The position numbers were made by a program, and so were the translations under genes. The notes beneath the pieces are model-generated. The model did no database searches, had not been told where the DNA came from, and saw nothing but the letters and a program-made list of their open reading frames with translations. This document shows positions 1-9,118 of a DNA stretch of 64,000 nt, piece by piece. Each line of letters starts with the position of its first letter. Position 1 is the first letter of the stretch. The stretch covers positions 248,001 to 312,000 of the forward strand of contig NZ_CP039381.1 in the NCBI RefSeq assembly GCF_005601135.1, given 5' to 3'. The stretch comes from Ruminococcus bovis (GTDB lineage Bacteria; Bacillota; Clostridia; Oscillospirales; Acutalibacteraceae).

Positions 1-587
1 CTAGTAAATAGCTTTTCTGCAGTAACTGAAGAAGAACCGTTTGAACAGTCAATAGCAATTTCAAGACCTGAAAGGTCACCTTCAATTGTTGACTTAATAT
101 GTTCAATGTACATATCGGTTGCATTCTTGTTGTAGCTAACCTTACCAATATCACCACCATAAGAAAGGTCAGGTGTGTGTTCTTTATCTAGAATAATATC
201 TTCAATCTTTTCTTCAATTTCGTCAGGTAGCTTGAAACCTTCTTCATTAAATAGCTTAATACCGTTAAATTCAAATGGGTTATGTGATGCTGAAATCATA
301 ATACCTGCATCAGCATTAAATTCTTTTACTAAGTAAGCAACTGCAGGTGTTGGAACTACTCCAAGAATAATTACATTTGCACCAACAGAAGTTAGACCTG
401 CTACTAATGCACCCTCCAGCATATCACCGGAAACTCTTGTATCTTTACCGATAACGAATGTTGGATGCTTTACATCTTCATTTGTTAATACTACGGCTGC
501 TGCTCTACCGATTGATAGTGCTAAGTCAACTGTTAATTCTTTGTTTGCAATACCTCTAGCACCATCTGTGCCGAAAATTCTTCCCAT
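1..587 (-). CDS. glmM: Phosphoglucosamine mutase GlmM (N-terminal part; cut by window edge)
   Basis: Converts glucosamine-6-phosphate to glucosamine-1-phosphate in the cytoplasm, on the route to UDP-GlcNAc and peptidoglycan. The visible 195 codons begin MGRIFGTDGARGIAN, the typical GlmM N-terminus. The phosphoserine loop ISASHNP lies near residue 98 with the catalytic serine at about 101. The ATG at 587 has an AGGAGT ribosome binding site at 592-599. The C-terminal domains run off the left edge. It follows ruvB on the same strand but is separated from it by about 500 bases of repeats, so it is probably transcribed on its own. Confidence 0.96.
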   Translation of the reverse strand, partial: MGRIFGTDGARGIANKELTVDLALSIGRAAAVVLTNEDVKHPTFVIGKDTRVSGDMLEGALVAGLTSVGANVIILGVVPTPAVAYLVKEFNADAGIMISASHNPFEFNGIKLFNEEGFKLPDEIEEKIEDIILDKEHTPDLSYGGDIGKVSYNKNATDMYIEHIKSTIEGDLSGLEIAIDCSNGSSSVTAEKLFT

Positions 588-754
588 AAAATACTCCTTT
601 TAATCTAATTAGTTTTATATTTTCTATATGTTGTTTGTTATTTATTTTACGGGCGAATATTATGTTCGCCCCTACAATGTTTTATCTATCGGATTAGTTT
701 TAGATAATCTATAGATTGTATCAAGACAATCCCTCCGATTACTTCGTAATCACC

Positions 755-806
755 AGCCACTGCATAAGTTCGCAAAGCCAAATATAAAATTTGGATGCTC
801 ACTTAT
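755..806 (+). repeat. 52-bp nested repeat insert, copy 1
   Basis: This module starts AGCCACTGCATAAGTT and ends GGATGCTCACTTAT. Near-identical copies lie at 20375-20425 and, reversed, at 21024-21075. In the otherwise matching blocks at 36829 and 59139 the module is absent, so it behaves as a discrete insert. ACTTAT/ATAAGT near its ends and CCAAAT/ATTTGG in the middle give it hairpin potential. Confidence 0.75.
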
Positions 807-893
807 CCCTTTACACAAGGGAGGCTGATGAGCTTGTTTTAAATGCAAGTTTATACATAAGACAAAGTATCGTATAAAATAAACTTTCCTTAC

Positions 894-1002
894 GGGCGAA
901 CACTTAAGTGAACATCAAAGAAAGCAAGCCATAGGCGTAGCTTGATTTGCTAATGTGAACTTATGCAAAAGTTTTTAATCATAAAAACTTTTGTAGTCGC
1001 CC
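894..1002 (+). repeat. Palindromic head with a ~97-bp nested module, copy 1
   Basis: The arms GGGCGA (894-899) and TCGCCC (997-1002) normally enclose only about 7 bases, as at 28515-28533 and 36926-36944. Here they enclose a module containing AAGTGAACATCAAAG, TTGATTTGCTAATGTG and an AAAAGTTTTT/AAAAACTTTT hairpin. A reversed second copy is at 20516-20626. Confidence 0.65.
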
Positions 1003-1084
1003 CTACAACTGTAAACTAAAATTTTGTGGTTAAATATATTTCGCCCCTACATTATAGTAACTATTGATTTATTCTACACAAAAA

Positions 1085-2155
1085 TTAATTATTACCAAAC
1101 AAGGTTGGTTGGTTATTTGACTTACCAAAGTCATAACCTAAATGTCTATAGCCCTCAGCAGTAACACATCTGCCTCTTGGGGTTCTTTGTAAGAAACCGA
1201 TTTGCATTAAGTAAGGCTCATAAACATCTTCAATAGTAACTGCCTCTTCACCAATGGCAGCAGCCAAAGTTTCCAAACCTACAGGCCCACCATTGTAAAA
1301 CTTAATCATTGACTCTAACATTCTTCTATCGTTTTGGTCAAGACCAAGTTCATCAATTTCCATTTTGTCAAGGGCTGTCCTAGCTATATCGCAAGTAACC
1401 TTACCATTGTTTAGCACTTGAGCAAAGTCACGAACACGCTTTAGCAGTCTGTTGGCAATACGAGGTGTACCTCTTGAACGAGATGCAAGTTCTAATGCAC
1501 CGTCATGGTCAATATCCACATTAAGAATACCGGCTGACCTTGTAATAATAGTTGATAATTCTTCAGGAGAATAAAGTTCAAGTCTTAGTGTAACACCGAA
1601 TCTATCTCTCAACGGAGCTGTAAGCTGACCGGCTCTTGTTGTTGCACCAACTAAAGTGAACCTTGGTAGTGGCAAATGGTAAGATGCTGCCATCTGACCT
1701 TTACCTGTAATAATATCAATTGCAAAGTCCTCCATTGCCGGATAAAGGATTTCTTCAACACTTCTGTTTAGACGGTGAATTTCGTCAATAAACAGTACAT
1801 CACCTTCATTTAGGTTAGTTAAAAGTGCTGCCAAGTCCCCCGGTTTTTCAATTGCAGGGCCTGATGTAATTCTAATGTTAACACCAAGTTCATTTGCAAT
1901 AATCTGAGAAAGTGTTGTTTTGCCAAGTCCCGGAGGTCCATATAAAAGTACATGGTCAAGGGACTCTCCTCTCTGCATTGCTGCATCAATATATATCTTT
2001 AAATTTTCCTTAACCTTATCTTGTCCAATATAATCACCTAAAGTTTTTGGTCTTAGGGGATTATCATTATCCATAGTAAGGTTGTCTTCAGGAATTTCGT
2101 GAGTATCTACTATTCTATTTTCATAGTCCATTTCAAAATCATTTTGAAAATCCAT
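1085..2155 (-). CDS. ruvB: Holliday junction branch migration ATPase RuvB
   Basis: Hexameric AAA+ motor that, with RuvA, drives branch migration of Holliday junctions in recombination and repair. The protein has 356 residues, slightly longer than usual because of an acidic N-terminal extension of about 25 residues. Walker A GPPGLGKT is at residues 73-80 and Walker B DEIH at 124-127. The C-terminal winged helix ends in the expected RTPRGR region. It is the last gene of ruvC-ruvA-ruvB, 1 base after ruvA, with AGGAAG just ahead of the ATG. Translational coupling is likely. Confidence 0.98.
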   Translation of the reverse strand: MDFQNDFEMDYENRIVDTHEIPEDNLTMDNDNPLRPKTLGDYIGQDKVKENLKIYIDAAMQRGESLDHVLLYGPPGLGKTTLSQIIANELGVNIRITSGPAIEKPGDLAALLTNLNEGDVLFIDEIHRLNRSVEEILYPAMEDFAIDIITGKGQMAASYHLPLPRFTLVGATTRAGQLTAPLRDRFGVTLRLELYSPEELSTIITRSAGILNVDIDHDGALELASRSRGTPRIANRLLKRVRDFAQVLNNGKVTCDIARTALDKMEIDELGLDQNDRRMLESMIKFYNGGPVGLETLAAAIGEEAVTIEDVYEPYLMQIGFLQRTPRGRCVTAEGYRHLGYDFGKSNNQPTLFGNN

Positions 2156-2156
2156 A

Positions 2157-2753
2157 TTATCTTCCTAACTTCTTAAGTGTAGCACCAATCATCTGTTCAA
2201 CAGAAAGTGATGGGTCTAGCTTTGTGAGTATTGGTGTAACTTCTGCTGAACTAAAACCAAGTACTGCAAGTGCTTGAACTGCTGCCGGAATATTACCGGT
2301 AGGTGCTTTTACTGCAATTCCATCAGTAGTTTCAGCATTACCCTCAAACTCAATACTCTTGAACTTATCCTTTAATTCAAGGACAATTCTCTGTGCCATC
2401 TTAGGTCCAATACCGTTAGCTTGGGTAATAGTCTTAAAGTCACCGGAAGAAACTGCAACTGCAACCTGTTCCGGTGAAAGAATAGACAAGATTGAAATAC
2501 CTGCCTTTGGTCCTACACCATTTACATTTATCAGTAACTTATATGTGTTAAGTTCGCTGACTGTAGAAAAACCAAAAAGCTCTACTGCATCTTCCCTAAC
2601 TGACATATAAGTATAAAGCTTAACTTCTGTATTTAGTTTTAAATCTTTTAGAGTGTTTAAGGTTGTTCTGCAACCATAACCTACACCACCACATTCCACA
2701 ACAGCTAAATTCTGTTCTGTATGTACCAGTGTACCCTTTAGAGAATAAATCAC
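2157..2753 (-). CDS. ruvA: Holliday junction recognition protein RuvA
   Basis: Tetrameric DNA-binding partner of RuvB that holds the four-way junction open. The protein has 198 residues, the family norm. An N-terminal OB fold (about 1-62) is followed by two helix-hairpin-helix motifs (GVGPKAG near residue 80 and [10 protein letters not shown] near 115) and a C-terminal RuvB-binding three-helix domain. Translation starts at a GTG at 2753, three bases after the ruvC stop, with its ribosome binding site inside the end of ruvC. This indicates tight operon coupling. Confidence 0.97.
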   Translation of the reverse strand: MIYSLKGTLVHTEQNLAVVECGGVGYGCRTTLNTLKDLKLNTEVKLYTYMSVREDAVELFGFSTVSELNTYKLLINVNGVGPKAGISILSILSPEQVAVAVSSGDFKTITQANGIGPKMAQRIVLELKDKFKSIEFEGNAETTDGIAVKAPTGNIPAAVQALAVLGFSSAEVTPILTKLDPSLSVEQMIGATLKKLGR

Positions 2754-2756
2754 TTT

Positions 2757-3263
2757 TTATATTCCCCTTTTCATCATATATTGTCTAAGTCCTGAACCGG
2801 CTGACTGTGTATGTGTTATTGCAATAGCCAAAGCATCGGCAGTATCATCCGGTTTTGGAGTTTCTTTAAGTCTAAGTAATCTTCTTGTCATTTCCATAAC
2901 CTGAGGTTTCTTGGCTTTACCGTAACCGGTAACTGCAGTTTTCACTTGAAGTGGAGTGTACTCAAACACAGGAACTCCCATCTTCTGTGCTGCTAAAAGG
3001 ATAACACCTCTTGCCTCAGCAACCATAATTGCAGTCTTGGCATTAGTCTGGAAATACAGCCTTTCAATAGACATAGCGTCAGGCTTTGTACGCTTAATAA
3101 CTTCAACTAAATCGTCATAAATAATCTCTAGTCTTCGGTTAAAATCAGTATCAGCCTTAGTAATAATTGAGCCGAAAGAAATTGGTGTAAATGAGTTATT
3201 TTTGTAGTTTATTGCACCATAGCCAACAATAGCATATCCCGGGTCAATACCCAAAACAACCAT
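2757..3263 (-). CDS. ruvC: Holliday junction endonuclease RuvC
   Basis: Resolves Holliday junctions by paired nicks; RNase H-like fold. The protein has 168 residues. The acidic catalytic residues are visible as D7 in LGIDPG, E67 in SIERLYF, and D140 and D143 in PKPDDTADALA. It is the first gene of ruvCAB; AAAGGAA lies upstream of the ATG at 3263. Nothing unusual is seen. Confidence 0.97.
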   Translation of the reverse strand: MVVLGIDPGYAIVGYGAINYKNNSFTPISFGSIITKADTDFNRRLEIIYDDLVEVIKRTKPDAMSIERLYFQTNAKTAIMVAEARGVILLAAQKMGVPVFEYTPLQVKTAVTGYGKAKKPQVMEMTRRLLRLKETPKPDDTADALAIAITHTQSAGSGLRQYMMKRGI

Positions 3264-3374
3264 AACAACATTCCTTTCTAGTGATAGTAACCCATATTTA
3301 GATTATTATATCATAGAGAGAGTTCTTACGCAACAAGCAAGAACACTATTTTTCTAATTAATATAGGGATTTTT

Positions 3375-3743
3375 TCATTTATTTTTATGTAGTTTTTTAA
3401 GTGTAATACTTTTGCTTTCATATGTGATTTTTACTGAGTCATTATTTATTTTGTACTTGAAAATATATTTTGACAAAGTTTCTTTATCGTTTATGGTAAA
3501 ATCATTTTCGTTTACTACTGTTACACCTGTGATTATATAACTTTTATTGTCCTTTTTATCTTGCAAAGTAAATTTACCTTTGTCATCAATAAACTGTAGT
3601 TTACAGTTTAAGTTATCATTATCCTTTTCTACCCACACATTAGCCTTTAATTCCTTAGCATTTGTATCAATAATTTCACTGCAAGAAGTTAAAAATAACA
3701 CTAAAAAAGCCAGTAAATAAACTATAGCAATCTTGATTTTCAT
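3375..3743 (-). CDS. Small predicted lipoprotein
   Basis: A 122-residue protein of unknown function. It begins with a hydrophobic signal ending in LTSC, a lipobox with the modified cysteine near residue 21, so it should be anchored to the outer face of the membrane after Lgt processing (an lgt gene is at 55341). The rest is a Lys- and Asp-rich domain with alternating hydrophobic residues that looks like a small beta-rich fold. I do not recognise a family. It is monocistronic, between ruvC and a divergent DUF2804 gene. Confidence 0.75.
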   Translation of the reverse strand: MKIKIAIVYLLAFLVLFLTSCSEIIDTNAKELKANVWVEKDNDNLNCKLQFIDDKGKFTLQDKKDNKSYIITGVTVVNENDFTINDKETLSKYIFKYKINNDSVKITYESKSITLKKLHKNK

Positions 3744-3814
3744 AAGTAAACATCAGCCTCCATAGTACTACTTATGAGAGAAAAAAATAATTATAACTTT
3801 TGCACAATAAAATC

Positions 3815-3843
3815 TTGCAATATAGATAAATAATGTGTATAAT
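3815..3843 (+). promoter_or_regulatory. Sigma-A type promoter for the DUF2804 gene
   Basis: TTGCAA (-35) and TATAAT (-10) are separated by 17 bases. The -10 lies about 20 bases ahead of the ATG at 3864, which has AGGAGG just before it. Confidence 0.7.
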
Positions 3844-3863
3844 AAAGCCAAGGAGGAGTATTT

Positions 3864-4871
3864 ATGTACAAAGAATATTTAGATACAGTTAGTGTTTTTG
3901 AAACTAATGGAGAAGTGAAACCTTTTGGTTGGAGTAAAGAGCCAATATTTTTCTACAACAAAATCAACTCCTCCGGTTCTGTTTTTAAAAGAAAAGAATC
4001 TGACACTTACATTGTTCACAACAACCACCTTATACTTACAGTTACCCTTGCAAATTTAGGAGCATATGGTTTTCTTAGTGGTTTTCTGATTGACCTTGAT
4101 GGTTTTAAGATGGGCAAAAAGGTTGTAAAGAAAATGCTACCACTTGTTAAGTTTAGAATGCCTGAAAGTTCTCTTTCAGGAGATGTGGCATATAATGACA
4201 ATCAGATTGGTGTAAAATTTTCTAAAGCAGGTTCTAAGAGATTTTTAAAATGCGATTTTCTGGATTTTTATGATAGCAAAAATCTTTACTTTAATATTGA
4301 AATTGATGAAAATAATGCAGAAAGTATGAATGTTACTATTCCATTTGAAAGTAACAAGACAAGCTTTTTTGTAAAAAGATTTTTACCACAAATGAAAGCC
4401 ACCGGTTTGGTGCGTTTTGGTGGTAGTGAATATGACCTTGACAATGAAAAGACTTCTGCAACTCTTATTTGGGAAAGGTATTCTACACCTAATAAAGAAA
4501 ATTATCATCAGTTAATTGCCGAAGGTTACTACAACAAAAAGCTGATTACCTTGCAGTTATGTGACGGTATTTCTGATGACTCGGCAGGTATTGAGAACTG
4601 CTTATTTATTGACGGTAAAATGAGAAAGCTAAGCAAAGTTAAGGGCAAAGGTAGATTTAGTGATGTACATTCTACATGGACCTTTGAGGATGAAGAAAGA
4701 AACATTTACATTGAATTCTTACCGTCAAATAAAAACGGTGGTGCTTTGCATACAGAAATTGACAAAAGAAAAATTATTTACGGAAACTTTTACGGTCACA
4801 TATTTGACGAAAAAGGTGATGTAATAAAAATTGATGGATTTGATGGATTACTGGTTAATTCAATCATATAA
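3864..4871 (+). CDS. DUF2804 family protein
   Basis: A 335-residue cytoplasmic protein matching DUF2804 in length and landmarks. The N-terminus has the VKPFGWSKEPIFFYNK stretch of a beta-rich domain. The C-terminus has an EERNIYIEFLPS strand followed by a YGNFYGHIFDEKGDVIKIDGF-like ending. No enzymatic role is established for the family, and none can be inferred here. It has its own promoter and a strong terminator right behind, so it is a single-gene unit. Confidence 0.8.
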   Translation: MYKEYLDTVSVFETNGEVKPFGWSKEPIFFYNKINSSGSVFKRKESDTYIVHNNHLILTVTLANLGAYGFLSGFLIDLDGFKMGKKVVKKMLPLVKFRMPESSLSGDVAYNDNQIGVKFSKAGSKRFLKCDFLDFYDSKNLYFNIEIDENNAESMNVTIPFESNKTSFFVKRFLPQMKATGLVRFGGSEYDLDNEKTSATLIWERYSTPNKENYHQLIAEGYYNKKLITLQLCDGISDDSAGIENCLFIDGKMRKLSKVKGKGRFSDVHSTWTFEDEERNIYIEFLPSNKNGGALHTEIDKRKIIYGNFYGHIFDEKGDVIKIDGFDGLLVNSII

Positions 4872-4890
4872 AGCTTCCTTATAAAACACG

Positions 4891-4918
4891 AAATGGACGA
4901 CTAAACAGTCGTCCATTT
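4891..4918. terminator. Bidirectional terminator
   Basis: A perfect 12-bp stem (AAATGGACGACT and its complement) with loop AAAC. T-rich tracts on both sides serve the DUF2804 gene (+) and the membrane protein gene (-). Confidence 0.85.
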
Positions 4919-4936
4919 TGTTATATAACATTAAAT

Positions 4937-5383
4937 TTATCTATTTGAATAAGTAGCTTTATTTTTAGCATCAACTATATTTGAGAAGATGCCCATTGAT
5001 GAAAGGAATACTATTGGGAAGTAAAGAATAATTGCAATTGTTGAACCCCAACCAAGGTTAGCAAGACCATTTGTCATACCGATAATTAAGAAAACTTCAA
5101 CTACTGATGAAAGCACACCGTAGATATTCTTTATATTTCTTTTCTTATCAAAGCTGAAAATAAAAAATCCGATAATTGGAATTAATGCAACAACAATACT
5201 CTGAATTGCAGCCTCTACAACCCCACTCTTAATGGAATAAAAAATTGTTGCAAAACAACTATGATAAACAGTTGCATTATTAAAGTCACGAATATAACCA
5301 CTTGTTAGGAAAAAAATCTGTGCTATGTACAAACCACAAACAGTAAGTCTGATTTTGTTGGTTGTGCTTTTTTTCTTTGCCAT
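4937..5383 (-). CDS. Small integral membrane protein
   Basis: A 148-residue protein starting MAKKKSTTNK at 5383, chosen because ACTCCT (AGGAGT on this strand) sits 7 bases upstream; an upstream in-frame ATG at 5437 lacks a ribosome binding site. About four hydrophobic segments are visible, with a positively charged N-terminus, so it is a polytopic membrane protein. No family is recognised. It lies directly downstream of the first LCP gene, with a hairpin between them. Confidence 0.7.
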   Translation of the reverse strand: MAKKKSTTNKIRLTVCGLYIAQIFFLTSGYIRDFNNATVYHSCFATIFYSIKSGVVEAAIQSIVVALIPIIGFFIFSFDKKRNIKNIYGVLSSVVEVFLIIGMTNGLANLGWGSTIAIILYFPIVFLSSMGIFSNIVDAKNKATYSNR

Positions 5384-5409
5384 AAACAATACTCCTTTAT
5401 TCATAAAAT

Positions 5410-5439
5410 AAATGTGGACGATAATTTTCGCCCACATTT
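5410..5439 (-). terminator. Terminator after the first LCP gene
   Basis: AAATGTGG at 5410-5417 pairs with CCACATTT at 5432-5439, extended by a CG pair. It sits immediately after the LCP stop codon. Confidence 0.6.
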
Positions 5440-5444
5440 TTTAA

Positions 5445-6776
5445 TTAGTTTGAACTACTTTTTGTACTAGACTTTGAACTACTTTTCTTTGAACTGCTTG
5501 AACTACCACTTGATAGATACTTTTTACTAGCTTTATTAAATACATAGTTAGCAAGTTCACTTCTTGTCTTGTCCCAATCGGTAATCTTAACAACTGATGA
5601 TTCATAACCGTTGATAATAGGGTTATCATAAGTCCATAGCTTATTAGGGTCACTTTCTTCACCGATTGGAATATGGAACTGATACATAGGGTACTTTAGA
5701 AGTGTTAAAGCACTTGACATTAGAGAAGTAATATCGTTCTGCTTAAAGTTAGTCTGAATCATAGGACCAACTTCCTTTACAACTGCAAGTAGTTCTGTAA
5801 ATGAAGCATTCTTAAACTTCTTAACTACTGTGTTAATCAGCTTTCTCTGTCTTTCTGTTCTATCCCAGTCACTACCGGCAAAAACTTCTGTTGTACTGAT
5901 TTCGTCACTACCTCTGTTACGAGCATACCAAAGTGCCTGTTGACCGTTTAGCTTTACATTTCTGGTCTTTTCAACTTTGTTTCCGTTGCTATCATAAATG
6001 TAGTTACCGTTTTTATCTTTCTTGTAAACTGACTTACAATACTTTTCAGGGATTTTCTTGCACTTTTGATGGTTATAATCAATCTGTGCATTAATGTATC
6101 TTGCTTCAACACCGGTAATAGGAATTGTTACACCACCAAGTGCATTGATAACATCTTTAAATCCACTAAAATCAATAATACCGTATCTGTCAACCTTGAT
6201 ACCAAAGTTGCTTTCAATAGTTTTAACTGCTAACTTAGCACCACCAAATGAATATGATGCATTAAGTTTGTTCCAACCTTCGTTACTGTCACCGGAAGGA
6301 ATATAAACATAAGTATCTCTTAAGAATGAAGTCATCTTAATCTGCTTATGAACAACATCAACTGACACAAGAATCATTGAGTCTGAACGACCATTGTCAT
6401 CCTTAGACTCTTTACTGTCTTGACCAAAAAGCATAACATTTAGAACATCTTTGTTGGCAAGTAGTTTATTATCGGAGATAACACCGTTACCTCTATCATC
6501 TTTAACTGTATAGTTCTTTGTATTTTTAGTTAGTGTTCCCTCTTCATCACCTAAGGAATTCATAATTGATGAGGCATAAACCAAAGCACCACCTGAAACA
6601 ACAAACAGAACTGCCATTACAATTGACACAATCTGAATAATTGTATTTCTTTTCTTATGAACTGCCTTTGTAGATTTTGAAGAAATATCTATAAAGTCGC
6701 TATTAGTAGCTTTACTTACTTTTTCTTTTTTAGGTTTTGGAGGTTCAACTCCACGAGTACCACGATATGCTGCCAC
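5445..6776 (-). CDS. LCP (LytR-CpsA-Psr) family cell-wall polymer ligase, paralogue 1
   Basis: LCP enzymes transfer teichoic acids or capsule from undecaprenyl-pyrophosphate carriers to peptidoglycan on the outer face of the membrane. The 443-residue protein has a cytoplasmic tail of about 44 residues, one membrane helix (about 45-67), then the LCP core with NVMLFGQD, DNGRSDSMILVSVD, SFLRDTYVYIP and a WYARNRGS...DWDRTERQRK pyrophosphate-binding region. The last 25 residues are almost all Ser and Lys. The GTG at 6776 is preceded by AAAGGGG. The gene at 6982-8271 is a close paralogue, so this is a tandem duplication. Substrate is unknown; the downstream Tar/LicD cluster suggests a ribitol or phosphocholine-type polymer. 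Confidence 0.93.
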   Translation of the reverse strand: MAAYRGTRGVEPPKPKKEKVSKATNSDFIDISSKSTKAVHKKRNTIIQIVSIVMAVLFVVSGGALVYASSIMNSLGDEEGTLTKNTKNYTVKDDRGNGVISDNKLLANKDVLNVMLFGQDSKESKDDNGRSDSMILVSVDVVHKQIKMTSFLRDTYVYIPSGDSNEGWNKLNASYSFGGAKLAVKTIESNFGIKVDRYGIIDFSGFKDVINALGGVTIPITGVEARYINAQIDYNHQKCKKIPEKYCKSVYKKDKNGNYIYDSNGNKVEKTRNVKLNGQQALWYARNRGSDEISTTEVFAGSDWDRTERQRKLINTVVKKFKNASFTELLAVVKEVGPMIQTNFKQNDITSLMSSALTLLKYPMYQFHIPIGEESDPNKLWTYDNPIINGYESSVVKITDWDKTRSELANYVFNKASKKYLSSGSSSSSKKSSSKSSTKSSSN

Positions 6777-6847
6777 TATATTGCCCCTTTCTAAATATAT
6801 TTTTCAATATATTTTATCTAATAAATTATACAAGAGGTTTCTTACTA

Positions 6848-6870
6848 TATAATTCTTTTAAAGAATTATA
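6848..6870. promoter_or_regulatory. Perfect inverted repeat between the two LCP genes
   Basis: TATAATTCTT, TTA, AAGAATTATA: a 10-bp perfect inverted repeat with a 3-base centre, about 70 bases upstream of the first LCP start. It could be an operator or part of a promoter, because it contains TATAAT on both strands. Confidence 0.4.
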
Positions 6871-6981
6871 ATGCAATTTTGGACAATATTCACATAGTTT
6901 TCACCTAATTTTTTAGTTGTATTGAAGAATACTGTAAAATACAGGTAAAATCGGCATTTTATCTACTTTAGTAGTATTTAT

Positions 6982-8271
6982 TTAATATGTTAACTTACTC
7001 TTTTTGTCAGTTACTTTATTAAATACAAAGTTGGCAACTTTACTTCTTGTTTTCTCCCAATCGTTAATTTCTACAACATCATATTTCTGTCCATTTGGAT
7101 AGTATGTATTATAGAACCAAAGTTTGTTTTGGTCACTTTCTTCACCGATTGGCACATTAAACTGATACATTGGGTACTTCATAATTTTGAATACACATGT
7201 AAACAGAGAAGTGATTTCGTTGGACTTAAAGTTAGTTTGAACCATAGGACCAACCTTTTCAACTGCTGAAACTAAATTTGTAAAGGATGCACCCTTAAAT
7301 TCATCAATAAGCGCTTTAATAACCTTTCTCTGTCTATCAGTTCTATCCCAGTCATTACCACTAAAGTTTTCTCCACCAAGTTCTGTACTACCTCTGTTAC
7401 GAGCATACCAAAGAGCTTGTTTACCGGTTAGCTTAACTTTTCTGGTGATTTCTACTTTATCACCGTTTCTGTCATAACTATACTTACCGTTCTTATCTTT
7501 CTTGTAAACTGATTTACAATACTTCTTTGCTACCTTAGGGCATTTCTGATTATTATGTTCAATCTGTGCATTAATATATCTTGCTTCATTACCTGTAATA
7601 GGAATTGTTAAGCCACCTAAGGCATCAATAATATCTTTAAATCCACTAAAGTCAACAATAGCATATCTGTCAATCTTAATACCAAAGTTGCTTTCAATAG
7701 TCTTTACTGTTAGCTTTGCTCCACCATGGTTATATGACTCATTAAGTTTATACCAACCTTCAAAATCATCACCTGATGGAATATAAACATAAGTATCTCT
7801 TAAAAAAGAAGTGAGCTTAATTTGCTTATTTGTCACATCAACAGAAAGAAGAATCATTGTATCTGAACGACCATTGTCATACTTTGAGTCTTTATTATCT
7901 TGACCAAACAGCATAACATTTAACACATCTTTATTAGCAAGAAGTTTATTGTCAGAGATAACACCGTTACCTCTGTCGTCCTTAACTGTATAATTCTTTG
8001 TGTCTTTATCTGCACTGTCATCGGTAATTGAATCGATAATTGAAGATGCATATACCAAAGCACCACCACAAGCAACAAAAATTACTGCCATTACTATTGC
8101 AACAACTTGAATAATTGTATTTTTCTTCTTATAAACTGACTTTGTTGACTTAGAAGAAATATCAACTACATCATTATCCACTACAATAGACTGTTCATTG
8201 GTAGGTTGCTTAATAACTTTTTCTTTTTTCTTTTTCTCCGGAGTAATTGCTCTTTTTCCCTGATAAGCCAT
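6982..8271 (-). CDS. LCP (LytR-CpsA-Psr) family cell-wall polymer ligase, paralogue 2
   Basis: A 429-residue LCP protein with the same layout as its neighbour: cytoplasmic N-terminus, one membrane helix (about 49-71) and an extracellular LCP core with DNGRSDTMILLSVD, SFLRDTYVYIP and WYARNRGS...DWDRTDRQRK. It lacks the Ser-rich C-terminal tail of paralogue 1. It is upstream of paralogue 1 on the same strand with a 205-base gap. The ATG at 8271 has GAAAGGA upstream. The pair probably divides work between different polymers or growth states, which is inference. Confidence 0.93.
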   Translation of the reverse strand: MAYQGKRAITPEKKKKEKVIKQPTNEQSIVVDNDVVDISSKSTKSVYKKKNTIIQVVAIVMAVIFVACGGALVYASSIIDSITDDSADKDTKNYTVKDDRGNGVISDNKLLANKDVLNVMLFGQDNKDSKYDNGRSDTMILLSVDVTNKQIKLTSFLRDTYVYIPSGDDFEGWYKLNESYNHGGAKLTVKTIESNFGIKIDRYAIVDFSGFKDIIDALGGLTIPITGNEARYINAQIEHNNQKCPKVAKKYCKSVYKKDKNGKYSYDRNGDKVEITRKVKLTGKQALWYARNRGSTELGGENFSGNDWDRTDRQRKVIKALIDEFKGASFTNLVSAVEKVGPMVQTNFKSNEITSLFTCVFKIMKYPMYQFNVPIGEESDQNKLWFYNTYYPNGQKYDVVEINDWEKTRSKVANFVFNKVTDKKSKLTY

Positions 8272-8398
8272 AATACTATTCCTTTCTGTAAAAATCTCTT
8301 ATCTTCCATATTTTTATCATTATACACCAAAAGTAAAAGATTTTTATTCTAATAAAGAAATATAATACTAGTTAGCTATATATGTGAACTATATACAC

Positions 8399-8983
8399 TT
8401 ACTCTAACTTATCTAAAGTTAGCTGAAATGATGGGATAAATTCTTTAATAAATTCGTCAACTACCGGCATATTCATATTTTCTAATGACTTCTTAGTTGT
8501 TTCAAAGGCATCTGTAAATTCTCTATTACCTACCTTAATTTCTTCCATACATTTTGTAAGTGCTGAAATCTTATCACCGGCTTTTACATATTTCCAAAGA
8601 ATTTCATCCTTTTCATTATAATGTAAAATATCATCATAATAATGTCTTAGTGACTGTGGCAAAAGAGAAAGTAACCTTTCTTCTGCTAAATTTTCTACCT
8701 TTTTATATGCATCACAAATTTCAGGATTAAAGTACTTTATTGGTGTTGGCAAGTCACCTGTAATAATCTCACTGGAATCGTGATACATACCAAGTACTGC
8801 ACCTCTGTCGGCATTTAGATTTTCGCCGAATTTATCATTGTGCATTAAAATCAAACAATGAGTAAACATTGCAACTTGCAAAGAATGTTCACTTATATTT
8901 TCATTAAAAGTATTGTTCATTAAACCCCAACGGTTAATATATTTCATTCTGCTAATCATAGCGAAAAAGTGGCTATTACTCAT
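8399..8983 (-). CDS. yfbR: YfbR-like HD-domain 5'-deoxynucleotidase
   Basis: Metal-dependent HD hydrolase that dephosphorylates deoxyribonucleoside 5'-monophosphates and helps balance dNTP pools. The 194-residue length and the key residues match E. coli YfbR position for position: R18-W19, H33, H68-D69 and D137. The ATG at 8983 has GGAGAT upstream. It is transcribed away from the yfhO-like gene. A more distant HD relative (HDDC2 type) is at 43130. Confidence 0.92.
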   Translation of the reverse strand: MSNSHFFAMISRMKYINRWGLMNNTFNENISEHSLQVAMFTHCLILMHNDKFGENLNADRGAVLGMYHDSSEIITGDLPTPIKYFNPEICDAYKKVENLAEERLLSLLPQSLRHYYDDILHYNEKDEILWKYVKAGDKISALTKCMEEIKVGNREFTDAFETTKKSLENMNMPVVDEFIKEFIPSFQLTLDKLE

Positions 8984-9118
8984 TTTTACTTCATCTCCAA
9001 AAAATTATAAATATATAATGCAAAAATCTTTATAATATGTTATACTGTTGTTATATTATATCCTATTTTAGATTTATAGTAAATAATTTTTAACAATTTA
9101 GGAGAATAATGGATAATT

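Larger units (their letters stand above)
645..1055. repeat. Intergenic repeat cluster R1
   Basis: The gap between glmM and ruvB holds no gene. It is a mosaic of modules also found at 20.1-21.2, 28.3-28.7, 30.1, 36.5-37.6, 45.6-46.1 and 58.5-59.2 kb. Visible parts: a palindromic head of the GGGCGAA type at 651-671, a CCCTTTACACAAGGG hairpin at about 807-821 carrying a 52-bp nested insert (755-806), and a second GGGCGA/TCGCCC hairpin (894-1002) with about 97 extra bases between its arms. The short tail CCCCTACAACTGTA follows the second head. Confidence 0.8.

Noticed and set aside
5441..5662. A 73-codon ORF overlapping the end of the first LCP gene
   Set aside because: Out-of-frame shadow of the Ser/Lys-rich LCP tail, with no ribosome binding site.
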